From Microbacterium sp. TNHR37B (GTDB taxonomy: Bacteria > Actinomycetota > Actinomycetes > Actinomycetales > Microbacteriaceae): a DNA stretch of 64,000 nucleotides. Shown here in pieces: positions 1 through 7,527 of the stretch (position 1 is the first letter of the stretch; each line of letters opens with the position of its first letter). The stretch spans positions 744,001-808,000 of the forward strand of contig NZ_LQGV01000003.1 in the NCBI RefSeq assembly GCF_001620065.1, written 5' to 3'. The position numbers were made by a program, and so were the translations under genes. The notes below the pieces were generated by a model. It worked only from the letters and a program-made list of their open reading frames with translations. It was not told the origin of the DNA and did not search any database.

Positions 1-2233
1 CCTGACCGGTGAGCCCGCTCTGGTCGGTGATCCGCACGGTCTCGTGGCCGAGTACCGCAGCCGCCACCCCGCTTCCGGGTTCGACACTCACCGACTGCAC
101 GACGAGGATGCCGCCGCCGGGGTCGGAATCGTTGCCGAGCACGTTGACGAGGACGTCGCCGCCCTTGGGGAGGAGCGCGATGTCACGCACCGCGATGGGC
201 GGCAGGTCGTTCTCGTCGTCGGGGAGCACGTCGACGCGGACGATCCCGGGGACGGAGTTCGGTCCGGCCGACACCAGGTACTGCACGTAATGCGTGCCGA
301 CCTTGGCGGACGTGAAGGTGAACGTCTTCTCGGGGAGGTTCGTGGTGATCTTCGCGTCCTCGACCTCCTCGACGCGGGTCAGGCGCAACTGCTCACTGCC
401 GGAGCTCGTGTCGTTGGTCAGCGGCGTGACCGTCACCGGCCGCCCCTCCCGGGTCACGACGTGATCCGCGTTGGTCACCGGCTGGGTCGTGCCGAGCGGA
501 CGGATGTCGAACACGGCGACGCCGGGCTGCGTGTCCTGACCGTCGGACATGATGATCGGCACCTCTTTGCGGCCCTGCACCCCGCCGATGGCGCGGTAGG
601 TGATCTGTCCGTCGGAGGTGAAGTCAGCCTCGTCGCCGCCATCGGGCACCACGTCGTAGAGGAAGATGTCGTCCCCGTCGGGGTCGATCCAGTCCGGCAG
701 GACGTTGTACGACGCGGTGCCGCCGGCCTCCACCGGGATGGCGGTCTTGCGACGCTGCTGCGGCGGGGAGTTCTGATCGAGGGGACGCACCGTGAGGGTC
801 ACCCGCGCGGTGTCGGTGCCGCCGCGACCGTCGTCGACTTCGTAGGTGAACGAGGTCGAGCCCGAGGCGTCCTCCTCGGTGGTGATCTGCAGGGCGGCCC
901 CGTTGTGGATGGGCTCGATCGTGCCGAACCCGGGGTCACGCTCGACCGCGGCGACGAGCACGTCGCCGTCGGCGTCGGTGTCGTTCTCGAGCACCGGGAG
1001 CACGGTCGTGCGGCCCGGACGGACACCGTACTGGTCGTCGTTCGCGATCGGCGGCGTGTTGTTCTCGGTGCGCTCGGGAAGAGTCGTCTGGACCGACTCC
1101 TCGGTGGTCTCCTCTTCCTCTTCGCCCTCACCCTCCGGCGGCGTGATGTCCTGCCAGTTGTCCACGCGCTGCATCGAGTCGCTGGCCATCCACGCCGCGC
1201 CGCCGAACACGTCGTTGAGCACGACGACGTCGCGGTTCACGCGGAACCGCAACTGGCTGGTGGGGTCGATTCCCGGCACCGTCTCGGAGCGGTCGTCGGC
1301 CTCGCCGGGACAGTCGCGGATGAACGCGCCGGTACCCGACCACGCGCCGTAGGCGCACCCGGCGACGAACACCGGTTCGGCGGCGGCACCGTCGGGGGAT
1401 TCGGCGGCGATGCGAACGGGCTCGCCGCCGCCGATCGGCACGCGCACGAGCTCCGATGCCGTGGCGAGAGTCACCGCATCCGTGGCTTCGGAGGGCTGCT
1501 GGAGGATCGCGTCCGCCGGCACTTCCACTCGCGTGCCGTCGCTCCCGTAGAGGGTGTTGGTGTCGTTGTCGAGCGCGAAGGCGATGTTGCCCACGGCCGT
1601 CACCTGCAGGGTGTGCCCGGGCTCGACGCCCTCCAGCTCCCTCTCCCCCGAGGTCGTCACGGCGCCGTCGGCATCGCGTCCGAACGCGACGAGGGTCGCC
1701 TTCTCGGTGGAAGCGGCATAAACGGTGCCGTCGACGGCCACGGCCGCCACGGCTCCGTCGCCGAGCTCGGCGACCGGGTCGGACGCTTCGGGAGCGAAGG
1801 ACGAGATGGCCCCGAACTCGGTGATCCAGACTCGGCCACCGTCGCCGACCATCGCCACGGAGTCCGCCCCCAGCGACAGCCGGGCTCCCGGCGGCAGGTC
1901 GGTGCCGGAACCGAGCGAGACGCGGGCCGGGTCGATGGCCGTCACCGTCTTCTCGTCGACCACGAGCACGCGCGATCCGGCTTGGAGCACGTCGTACTCG
2001 GTGCCCGCGGCGCGGAGTCCGCCGTCGAGGACCTTCGATTCGTGGTTGAAGTGACCGACCAGCATGCTCGACTGCTTGGTGAGCCACACCCCTCCGTCGT
2101 GGAGGTCGACCTCCGTGGTGGGGCTCCCCTCATAGACGAAGGCGAGGGTTCCGAGGGTCACGGCGGCGGCGCCGACCACGGCGACGGATGCCAGCGTCCG
2201 TGGACGGGCGCGAAGCCACGCGAAGGACCTCAT
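1..2233 (-). CDS. Ig-like/cadherin-like repeat membrane protein (3' end outside window)
   Basis: The 744 visible codons begin at ATG 2233 and run off the left edge. An N-terminal hydrophobic segment (about residues 14-33) follows a basic start, which fits a signal anchor. Residues about 40-340 are a Gly/Val-rich region resembling repeated beta-propeller blades. A very acidic linker lies near residue 367. After it come tandem domains of roughly 90 residues with NDTDADGD- and NDSDPGGG-like calcium-binding turns, as in bacterial Ig-like or cadherin-like domains. Actinobacterial homologues are usually annotated as Ig-like or fibronectin type III proteins and often neighbour MoxR/DUF58/transglutaminase genes; that context would lie to the left and cannot be seen. 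Role inferred: cell-envelope or adhesion protein. Exact function unknown. Confidence 0.75.
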   Translation of the reverse strand, partial: MRSFAWLRARPRTLASVAVVGAAAVTLGTLAFVYEGSPTTEVDLHDGGVWLTKQSSMLVGHFNHESKVLDGGLRAAGTEYDVLQAGSRVLVVDEKTVTAIDPARVSLGSGTDLPPGARLSLGADSVAMVGDGGRVWITEFGAISSFAPEASDPVAELGDGAVAAVAVDGTVYAASTEKATLVAFGRDADGAVTTSGERELEGVEPGHTLQVTAVGNIAFALDNDTNTLYGSDGTRVEVPADAILQQPSEATDAVTLATASELVRVPIGGGEPVRIAAESPDGAAAEPVFVAGCAYGAWSGTGAFIRDCPGEADDRSETVPGIDPTSQLRFRVNRDVVVLNDVFGGAAWMASDSMQRVDNWQDITPPEGEGEEEEETTEESVQTTLPERTENNTPPIANDDQYGVRPGRTTVLPVLENDTDADGDVLVAAVERDPGFGTIEPIHNGAALQITTEEDASGSTSFTYEVDDGRGGTDTARVTLTVRPLDQNSPPQQRRKTAIPVEAGGTASYNVLPDWIDPDGDDIFLYDVVPDGGDEADFTSDGQITYRAIGGVQGRKEVPIIMSDGQDTQPGVAVFDIRPLGTTQPVTNADHVVTREGRPVTVTPLTNDTSSGSEQLRLTRVEEVEDAKITTNLPEKTFTFTSAKVGTHYVQYLVSAGPNSVPGIVRVDVLPDDENDLPPIAVRDIALLPKGGDVLVNVLGNDSDPGGGILVVQSVSVEPGSGVAAAVLGHETVRITDQSGLTGQ

Positions 2234-2419
2234 TCGGCTCGGCTCCCCCCGGGCTGATCTCTGCGTGGCGTCGGGCACTGATCGCTGAATCAGTCGCTCA
2301 CTCTTACGGAACGACTGACAGCCTACGTGACCTCGCGCGATCTTCCACCTGCCCGAGGAGGGGAGAACTCCCCATTTTTCCGGGGCCGCGTCTCGTCGCT
2401 GTGCTCCCCGTGTGACCGG

Positions 2420-4783
2420 TCAGGTGGCGACGTAGGCCGCGAGGTGCTGGGCGGTCAGTGTAGACCCGTCGGCCACGAGAGCGGCCGGCGTCCCCTCGAA
2501 GACGACCGTGCCGCCGTCGTTCCCTGCCCCCGGCCCGATATCGATGATCCAGTCGGCATGGGCCATGACGGCCTGGTGGTGCTCGATCACGATGACGGAG
2601 TTCCCTGCCTCGACGAGACGGTCGAGCAAACCCAGCAGGTTGTCGACGTCGGCGAGGTGGAGGCCCGTCGTCGGCTCGTCGAGGACGTAGACCGCGCCCT
2701 TCTTGGCCATGGAGATCGCGAGCTTCAACCGCTGCCGCTCGCCGCCGGACAACGTGTTCAATGCCTGCCCGAGGGTGATGTAGCCGAGGCCGACATCCAC
2801 CATGCGCGAGAGCGTCGGACCGGCAGGGCTCTTCGGGGCGGCGGTAGCCAGGAACTCGAGCGCCTCGGCGGCCGACATCGCGAGCACCTCGGCGATCGTG
2901 CGCCCCTCCAGGAGGTATTCGAGGACGGCCTCACTGAAGCCCGACCCCTCGCACAACTCGCAGCGCGTCTCGACGCTTTGCGTGAAACCGAGATTCGTGA
3001 TGATGACGCCGAGTCCGCGGCACGCGGGGCACGCTCCCTCGGAGTTCGCGCTGAACAGACCCGGTTTGACCCCGTTGGCCTTCGCGAAGGCGGTGCGGAC
3101 CGCATCCAGCACGCCGGTGTAGGTCGCGGGGCTGCTGCGTCGCGACCCCTTGATGGGCGCCTGGTCCACGACGACGACGCCCTCGAACGACGGCACGTTG
3201 CCGTGGATCAGCGACGACTTGCCCGACCCGGCGACACCGGTGACGACGGTGAGGACGCCGAGCGGAATGTCGACGTCGACCTCCTTCAGGTTGTGCTGAG
3301 TCGCTCCGCGGATCGGCAGGACGGACGAGGGAGTGCGCGTCTGCGTCTTGAGCGCGGCGCGGTGGTCGAGGTGGCGGCCCGTCAGCGTGTCCGACGCGCG
3401 GAGCCCCGCCAGGTCGCCTTCATACATGATGCGACCGCCGTCGCGTCCGGCGCCGGGGCCGAGATCCACGATGTGATCGGCGATCGCGATGACCTCGGGT
3501 TTGTGCTCCACCACGAGCACCGTGTTCCCCTTGTCCCGCAGGTGGCCGAGGAGCGCGTTCATCCGTTGGATGTCGTGCGGGTGCAGCCCGGCGGTCGGCT
3601 CGTCGAACACGTAGGTGACATCGGTGAGGCTCGATCCCAAGTGACGGATCATCTTCGTCCGCTGCGCCTCACCTCCGGACAGCGTGCCGCTGGAGCGATC
3701 GAGCGACAGATAGCCCAGGCCGATGTCGATGAACGACGCGACGGTCTGCCGCAGCCCCGCCACCAGGGGGGCCACTTCGGCGGCATCGATGCCCTCGAGC
3801 CAGGCGGCGAGGTCGGTGATCTGCATCGCGGCGACCTCGGCGATGTTCTTCCCGTCGATCCGAGATGACCGCGCCCCCTCGTTGAGGCGGGTGCCCCCGC
3901 AGTCCGGGCACGGCAGGAATTTCACCGCACGATCGACGAACGCGCGGATATGGGGCTGCAGGGCATCGCGATCCTTCTGCAGCATCGACTTCGTGATCTT
4001 GGGGATGAGCCCCTCGTAGGTCATGTTGATGTTCTGGATCTTGACCTTCGTCGGCTCTTTATAGAGGAAATCGTCGAGCTCCTGCGAGGTGTACGCGGCG
4101 ATCGGCTTGTCCGGATCGAGGAACCCGGACTCGGTGTATCCCCGCACCATCCATCCGTCGACGCTGTATCCGGGAACGCGGATCGCGCCGGCCGCGAGCG
4201 AGAGCGAACGATCCAGCACCTCGTCGAGGTCGACGTCGCTCGTCTCCCCCAGACCCTCGCACCGCGGGCACATGCCCCCCGTGATCTCGAACGACCGGCG
4301 CTCCTTCTTGCCCTTGTCCGGTCCGACGGCGATCGTGACGGCGCCCGCGCCGGAGACCGACGGGACGTTGAACGAGAACGCTTGCGGCGATCCGACGTGC
4401 GGATCGCCGAGCCGGCTGAACAGCAGCCGGAGCATGGCGTGCACATCGGTCGCAGTACCCACGGTGGAGCGGGCGTTGGACCCCATCCGCTCCTGATCGA
4501 CGATGATGGCCGGGCTGATGTTCTCGAGCGCATCGACCTCGGGGCGAGACAACTGGCCCATGAACTGCTGCACGAACGTGGGATACGTCTCGTTGATGAG
4601 CCGCTGCGACTCGTTCGCGATCGTCCCGAACACGAGCGACGACTTGCCGGATCCACTCACCCCGGTGAACACGGTGAGCCGACGCTTGGGGATCTCGACG
4701 TCGATCCCCTGGAGGTTGTTCTCCCGCGCACCGACGACGCGAATCCTGTCGTGTCCGTCGGCGGGGTGCGCAGCATCGGGCAT
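2420..4783 (-). CDS. UvrA-like ABC ATPase (excinuclease subunit A paralogue)
   Basis: The product has 787 residues and two ABC ATPase halves. Walker A motifs are GVSGSGKSS in the first half and GVAGSGKSS in the second; signature motifs are LSGGEAQR and LSGGERQR; Walker B/D-loops read DEPTAGLH and DEPTTGLH. CxxC pairs (CPRC, CPDC, CPAC, CELC) sit at the positions of the UvrA zinc modules. It is shorter than canonical UvrA (about 950 aa), which fits the compact UvrA-like class found beside drug-resistance or accessory loci. I chose ATG 4783 because GAGAGG lies about 7 nt upstream; an upstream in-frame start at 4948 would add 55 poorly conserved residues overlapping the vapC remnant. Likely cytoplasmic and DNA-binding. 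No UvrB or UvrC is nearby, so a housekeeping repair role is not shown. Confidence 0.9.
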   Translation of the reverse strand: MPDAAHPADGHDRIRVVGARENNLQGIDVEIPKRRLTVFTGVSGSGKSSLVFGTIANESQRLINETYPTFVQQFMGQLSRPEVDALENISPAIIVDQERMGSNARSTVGTATDVHAMLRLLFSRLGDPHVGSPQAFSFNVPSVSGAGAVTIAVGPDKGKKERRSFEITGGMCPRCEGLGETSDVDLDEVLDRSLSLAAGAIRVPGYSVDGWMVRGYTESGFLDPDKPIAAYTSQELDDFLYKEPTKVKIQNINMTYEGLIPKITKSMLQKDRDALQPHIRAFVDRAVKFLPCPDCGGTRLNEGARSSRIDGKNIAEVAAMQITDLAAWLEGIDAAEVAPLVAGLRQTVASFIDIGLGYLSLDRSSGTLSGGEAQRTKMIRHLGSSLTDVTYVFDEPTAGLHPHDIQRMNALLGHLRDKGNTVLVVEHKPEVIAIADHIVDLGPGAGRDGGRIMYEGDLAGLRASDTLTGRHLDHRAALKTQTRTPSSVLPIRGATQHNLKEVDVDIPLGVLTVVTGVAGSGKSSLIHGNVPSFEGVVVVDQAPIKGSRRSSPATYTGVLDAVRTAFAKANGVKPGLFSANSEGACPACRGLGVIITNLGFTQSVETRCELCEGSGFSEAVLEYLLEGRTIAEVLAMSAAEALEFLATAAPKSPAGPTLSRMVDVGLGYITLGQALNTLSGGERQRLKLAISMAKKGAVYVLDEPTTGLHLADVDNLLGLLDRLVEAGNSVIVIEHHQAVMAHADWIIDIGPGAGNDGGTVVFEGTPAALVADGSTLTAQHLAAYVAT

Positions 4784-4799
4784 GGTCGTCCTCTCGGAG

Positions 4800-4997
4800 G
4801 TGGAGGCAAGGTCGCTGTGACGATACCCGGTGCCGCCAACGCGCGACAGAGGAGGTCGAGCGCGACCGAGTCGGGGAGGAACCGGTGCCCGGGTCGAGCG
4901 GGGAGGCTCGCGAGGCGAACCAGCGGTGGTCACGATCGTGGTGAACATGGCGTGGGTCGATCAGCGCGATCGCGACGTCGACATCGGGGAGCAGCAT
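4800..4997 (-). pseudogene. Decayed vapC (PIN-domain toxin) fragment
   Basis: From ATG 4997 the minus strand encodes about 28 residues beginning MLLPDVDVAIALIDPRHVHH, which match the start of VapC PIN toxins, including the first catalytic Asp and the HxHH segment. The match stops near 4914. In another frame, about 4892-4806, the sequence resumes with PGHRFLPDSVAL, which resembles the GHxFWPDDxSL region near the PIN C-terminus. The middle of the domain and the final acidic residues are absent, so an internal deletion plus frameshift has destroyed the gene. No vapB antitoxin frame is visible upstream. Family assignment rests on pattern recognition only. Confidence 0.55.
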
Positions 4998-5122
4998 TGT
5001 TCCGTTCCGCGCCCCTTCTCGGGCGGTCCGGCAGCGGCCGACCACAGTGTGGCGCTGTCGAGTGCGACGTGATACCTGCGGACCGCAGCAGCACCCCGAG
5101 CGGGGTGCGCACCATGGAGCGG

Positions 5123-5190
5123 GTGAATCCCCGAATGCACGTGATTTCCAAATGGGGCGGACGAATCTCCAGAATGCATGTACTTTCCAA
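5123..5190. repeat. Imperfect direct repeat, about 39-bp period
   Basis: Two copies of a unit of about 28 bp (5123-5150 and 5161-5189) share the frame GAATCYCCnGAATGCAYGTnnTTTCCA, separated by a GC-rich spacer. They lie between the vapC remnant and the start of the lipoprotein gene, where a toxin-antitoxin operator or a promoter for the downstream exported proteins might sit. No function is assigned. Confidence 0.5.
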
Positions 5191-5236
5191 CTAGCGTCGA
5201 AAATCACGATCCCCCGATGATCCGAAAGGAAACAGA

Positions 5237-5764
5237 ATGAGGATCTCCCCCGTTGCAGTGCTCGCCCTGCTCGGCACACTCGTTCTGTCAGGTTGCTCCG
5301 CCGCCGAACCCACTCTCCCGACGGAGAGCACCACACCCAGGGAGACAGCGAACGAGGCCTCATCCCACATCGCCGAGTTGTACGCTCCCGATGCGCTGCC
5401 GCTGAGCGAGTACGTAAACCGCTACCCGGCCTACACGCCGGCCGAGCTCCGTGGAGTGCAGTTCCTCGCCGAAGGCGCGGCAACCGCAACCGAGGAGTTC
5501 CCACTCGCCGACGTCGCCTTGGACACCACGTCGCTCATCTTGGCAATCTTCTGCGACGCCGACTCGCCCTACGAGATCGCGGTGATGAGGGGCACCGACG
5601 TCATCGATCGCACGTGGGGGGCTCAGTGTCCCCGGGACGGGATCGTCTTCTACACGACCGCGTCGCTGGCCATCGCGTCCGACGGCCTGTCCGTACGAGC
5701 CACAGTCGACGACGGAACGCCGTACCGACTCTCGGTTGCAGCGGTCGCCCCCCACAGCCCGTAA
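5237..5764 (+). CDS. Small secreted lipoprotein, unknown function
   Basis: The product has 175 residues with a type II signal peptide: short basic start, hydrophobic stretch and lipobox LSGC with the lipidated Cys at residue 20. The mature part is acidic, with two later Cys (about residues 113 and 133) that could form a disulfide. No known domain is recognised. Start ATG 5237 follows AAAGGAAAC. The gene lies 60 bp upstream of another exported protein gene on the same strand, so co-transcription is likely. Probable surface lipoprotein on the outer face of the membrane. Confidence 0.75.
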   Translation: MRISPVAVLALLGTLVLSGCSAAEPTLPTESTTPRETANEASSHIAELYAPDALPLSEYVNRYPAYTPAELRGVQFLAEGAATATEEFPLADVALDTTSLILAIFCDADSPYEIAVMRGTDVIDRTWGAQCPRDGIVFYTTASLAIASDGLSVRATVDDGTPYRLSVAAVAPHSP

Positions 5765-5824
5765 CGCATCTCGCACGTCACCAGATCCCCCCAATACAAC
5801 AGAACGAAAGAATCGAGGACGCTC

Positions 5825-6406
5825 ATGAAGATCAACCGAACAGCGCAGGGACGGGACACATCGAGGGCAAGCCGATCGGCGCGCGGCAGCAAGGCGCGCA
5901 AACCTCGCCTGTTGCATCTGGGCATGGTGGCCACCCTCGTCGCCGCAGTGCTGACCGCCGCCCCCACAGCGCCGGCGTCTGCGGCGACGTGCGAAACAGG
6001 CAGCACGCGGACATCAAGGACGCTGTCGTCGACCTCGGTGTACCTCGGAAACGCAAACAACCGCGTGTACGGGCAGTCCGGCGGCACGATCTCGATCTCA
6101 TACGGAGAGACGTGGACCACCACGGGAACGCTGAGCGTCTCGGGCACCGCGAACGCCGGCGTCGTGTTCGCAAATGTCAGCGTCACTGTGGGGGTATCCG
6201 TGTCTTACTCACGGGCGACGTCGGCGACGAGCAGCTACACCTGGAAAGTACCGAAGTCGCAGAAGACCGGTTGGGTCGAGCGCGGAAACTACGGATACAA
6301 GGGCGCGTATACCTACGGTTACTACAAGTCCCCCTGCACCTGGGTGGAACTGGGATCCGGTTCGTATAAGGGTGCAACCTCACGGCCCTGGTACACACAC
6401 AGTTGA
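5825..6406 (+). CDS. Secreted Ser/Thr/Tyr-rich protein, unknown function
   Basis: The product has 193 residues. A long basic N-terminus (about 30 residues with many Arg/Lys) precedes a hydrophobic segment and an ASAA cleavage site near residue 55, as in extended actinobacterial signal peptides. The mature protein is rich in Ser, Thr, Gly and Tyr, with two Cys (in ATCETGS near the N-terminus and SPCTW near the C-terminus) likely to form a disulfide. A GYKGAYTYGYY stretch lies in the C-terminal third. Predicted mostly beta. It follows the lipoprotein gene by 60 bp. Secreted small protein; family not recognised. Confidence 0.7.
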   Translation: MKINRTAQGRDTSRASRSARGSKARKPRLLHLGMVATLVAAVLTAAPTAPASAATCETGSTRTSRTLSSTSVYLGNANNRVYGQSGGTISISYGETWTTTGTLSVSGTANAGVVFANVSVTVGVSVSYSRATSATSSYTWKVPKSQKTGWVERGNYGYKGAYTYGYYKSPCTWVELGSGSYKGATSRPWYTHS

Positions 6407-6472
6407 GCACAGAGCGGATGAAACGGTCCGCTTGGCACAGATGAACGAGAGTGCGACTGTCGCTGTCAGGCC

Positions 6473-6509
6473 GTGGCGACCGTGATGCGAAGTCGATCGC
6501 GGTCGCCAC
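6473..6509. terminator. Perfect 10-bp stem-loop between convergent genes
   Basis: GTGGCGACCG (6473-6482) pairs with CGGTCGCCAC (6500-6509) across a 17-nt loop. It lies between the end of the secreted protein gene and the end of tag, which converge here. There is no clear T-run, so it may be a factor-assisted or bidirectional terminator rather than a classical intrinsic one. Confidence 0.4.
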
Positions 6510-6670
6510 GCTCGCCGCAAGCCCCAATGGGTGACTCTGCGAGGACGCGAGATCCCTCGCATGGGCGACTGCGAACCGCGAGAGGACGACGAGGTCTGCG
6601 GGACGATGAGGAGGTTTACGGCGACGCCGGCAGCCCCTCCGCGTGCTCCGAACCTTCGAGAAGCCTCCGG

Positions 6671-7264
6671 TCAGATCGCGCGGAAGCATCCCTCCACGTG
6701 GTCGTCGACCATGCCGGCCGACTGCATGAGCGCGTACATCGTGGTCGACCCGACGAAGCGGAACCCGGCCTTTCGCAGTGCCTTCGACATCGCGTCGGAC
6801 GCGGGCGACGTGGCGGGCACATCGGAGAAGGAGGCCGGGCGGGGCCGCGGCGGCGGGGCGAACGACCACATGAGCTCATCGAGCTGCCCGGGCGCCATCG
6901 TCGTCACCAGGCGCGCGTTGGAGATGGTGGCCTCGATCTTGAGCCGATTGCGCACGATCCCTGCGTCACTCAGGAGCCGCTCGACGTCGGCGTCGGTGAA
7001 TCCCGCGACGAGCTCGGGCTCGAAGCCGGCGAAGACCTCGCGGAATCGAGGGCGCTTGCGCAGGATGGTGATCCAGCTGAGCCCGGCTTGGAAACCCTCC
7101 AGGCTCATCTTCTCGAAGAGGGCGCGGTCGCCGTGCAGGGGCCTTCCCCACTCCTCGTCGTGGTAGCGGCGGTACTCCGCGTCGTCTCCGACCCACGCAC
7201 ACCGGGCGATCCCATCCGGCCCGACACGGATATCGCCCGTCGCGGGCGGGAGGTCGTTCGTCAC
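6671..7264 (-). CDS. tag: DNA-3-methyladenine glycosylase I
   Basis: The product has 197 residues, the usual length for Tag. N-terminal RCAWVGDD plus YHDEEWG match the family start; SWITILRKRPRFREVF and GIVRNRLKIEATISNA match the HhH-type glycosylase core; MVDDHVEGCF near the end supplies the C-terminal His/Cys. Together with Cys and His near the N-terminus these are the known zinc ligands. Tag excises 3-methyladenine from alkylated DNA as the first step of base excision repair. The gene stands alone, separated from the acyl-CoA oxidase gene by a terminator-like hairpin. Confidence 0.95.
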   Translation of the reverse strand: MTNDLPPATGDIRVGPDGIARCAWVGDDAEYRRYHDEEWGRPLHGDRALFEKMSLEGFQAGLSWITILRKRPRFREVFAGFEPELVAGFTDADVERLLSDAGIVRNRLKIEATISNARLVTTMAPGQLDELMWSFAPPPRPRPASFSDVPATSPASDAMSKALRKAGFRFVGSTTMYALMQSAGMVDDHVEGCFRAI

Positions 7265-7369
7265 AGGGTGACCCTATCGGCCGCCGCCGACACCGCGCCG
7301 CGTGGGCGGCCAGACCTGGGGACGGCCCCCCGACCCCCGCGGAAAATGACCTCCGCGGGAAATGAAGGA

Positions 7370-7399
7370 GGGGGGACCGTTCACCCAAACGGTCCCCCC
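7370..7399 (-). terminator. Strong 12-bp GC hairpin downstream of acyl-CoA oxidase gene
   Basis: GGGGGGACCGTT (7370-7381) and AACGGTCCCCCC (7388-7399) form a perfect 12-bp stem with a 6-nt loop. On the minus strand it follows the end of the acyl-CoA oxidase gene by about 130 bp and precedes tag. The trailing sequence is moderately T-rich. Interpreted as the terminator of the oxidase transcript. Confidence 0.6.
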
Positions 7400-7527
7400 A
7401 AAGAGCTGCTATGCGCGCCTCGAAGCCGATTGGGCACGCACCGCACCGGTGCTCTCATAGATGTAGTGTCCGCAGCGACCCGATTCCTGACACGATCCCG
7501 GCCATCGTTACCTTTTCGTGACAAACG

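Noticed and set aside
44..2257. Long plus-strand open frame over the Ig-repeat gene
   Set aside because: Arg/His/Gly-rich translation typical of antisense reading in GC-rich DNA; the minus strand gives a coherent repeat protein with signal anchor.
2360..2379. Hairpin GGGGAG/CTCCCC followed by five T on the plus strand
   Set aside because: Oriented as a plus-strand terminator, but both flanking genes run leftward; the 6-bp stem with 2-nt loop is also too tight.
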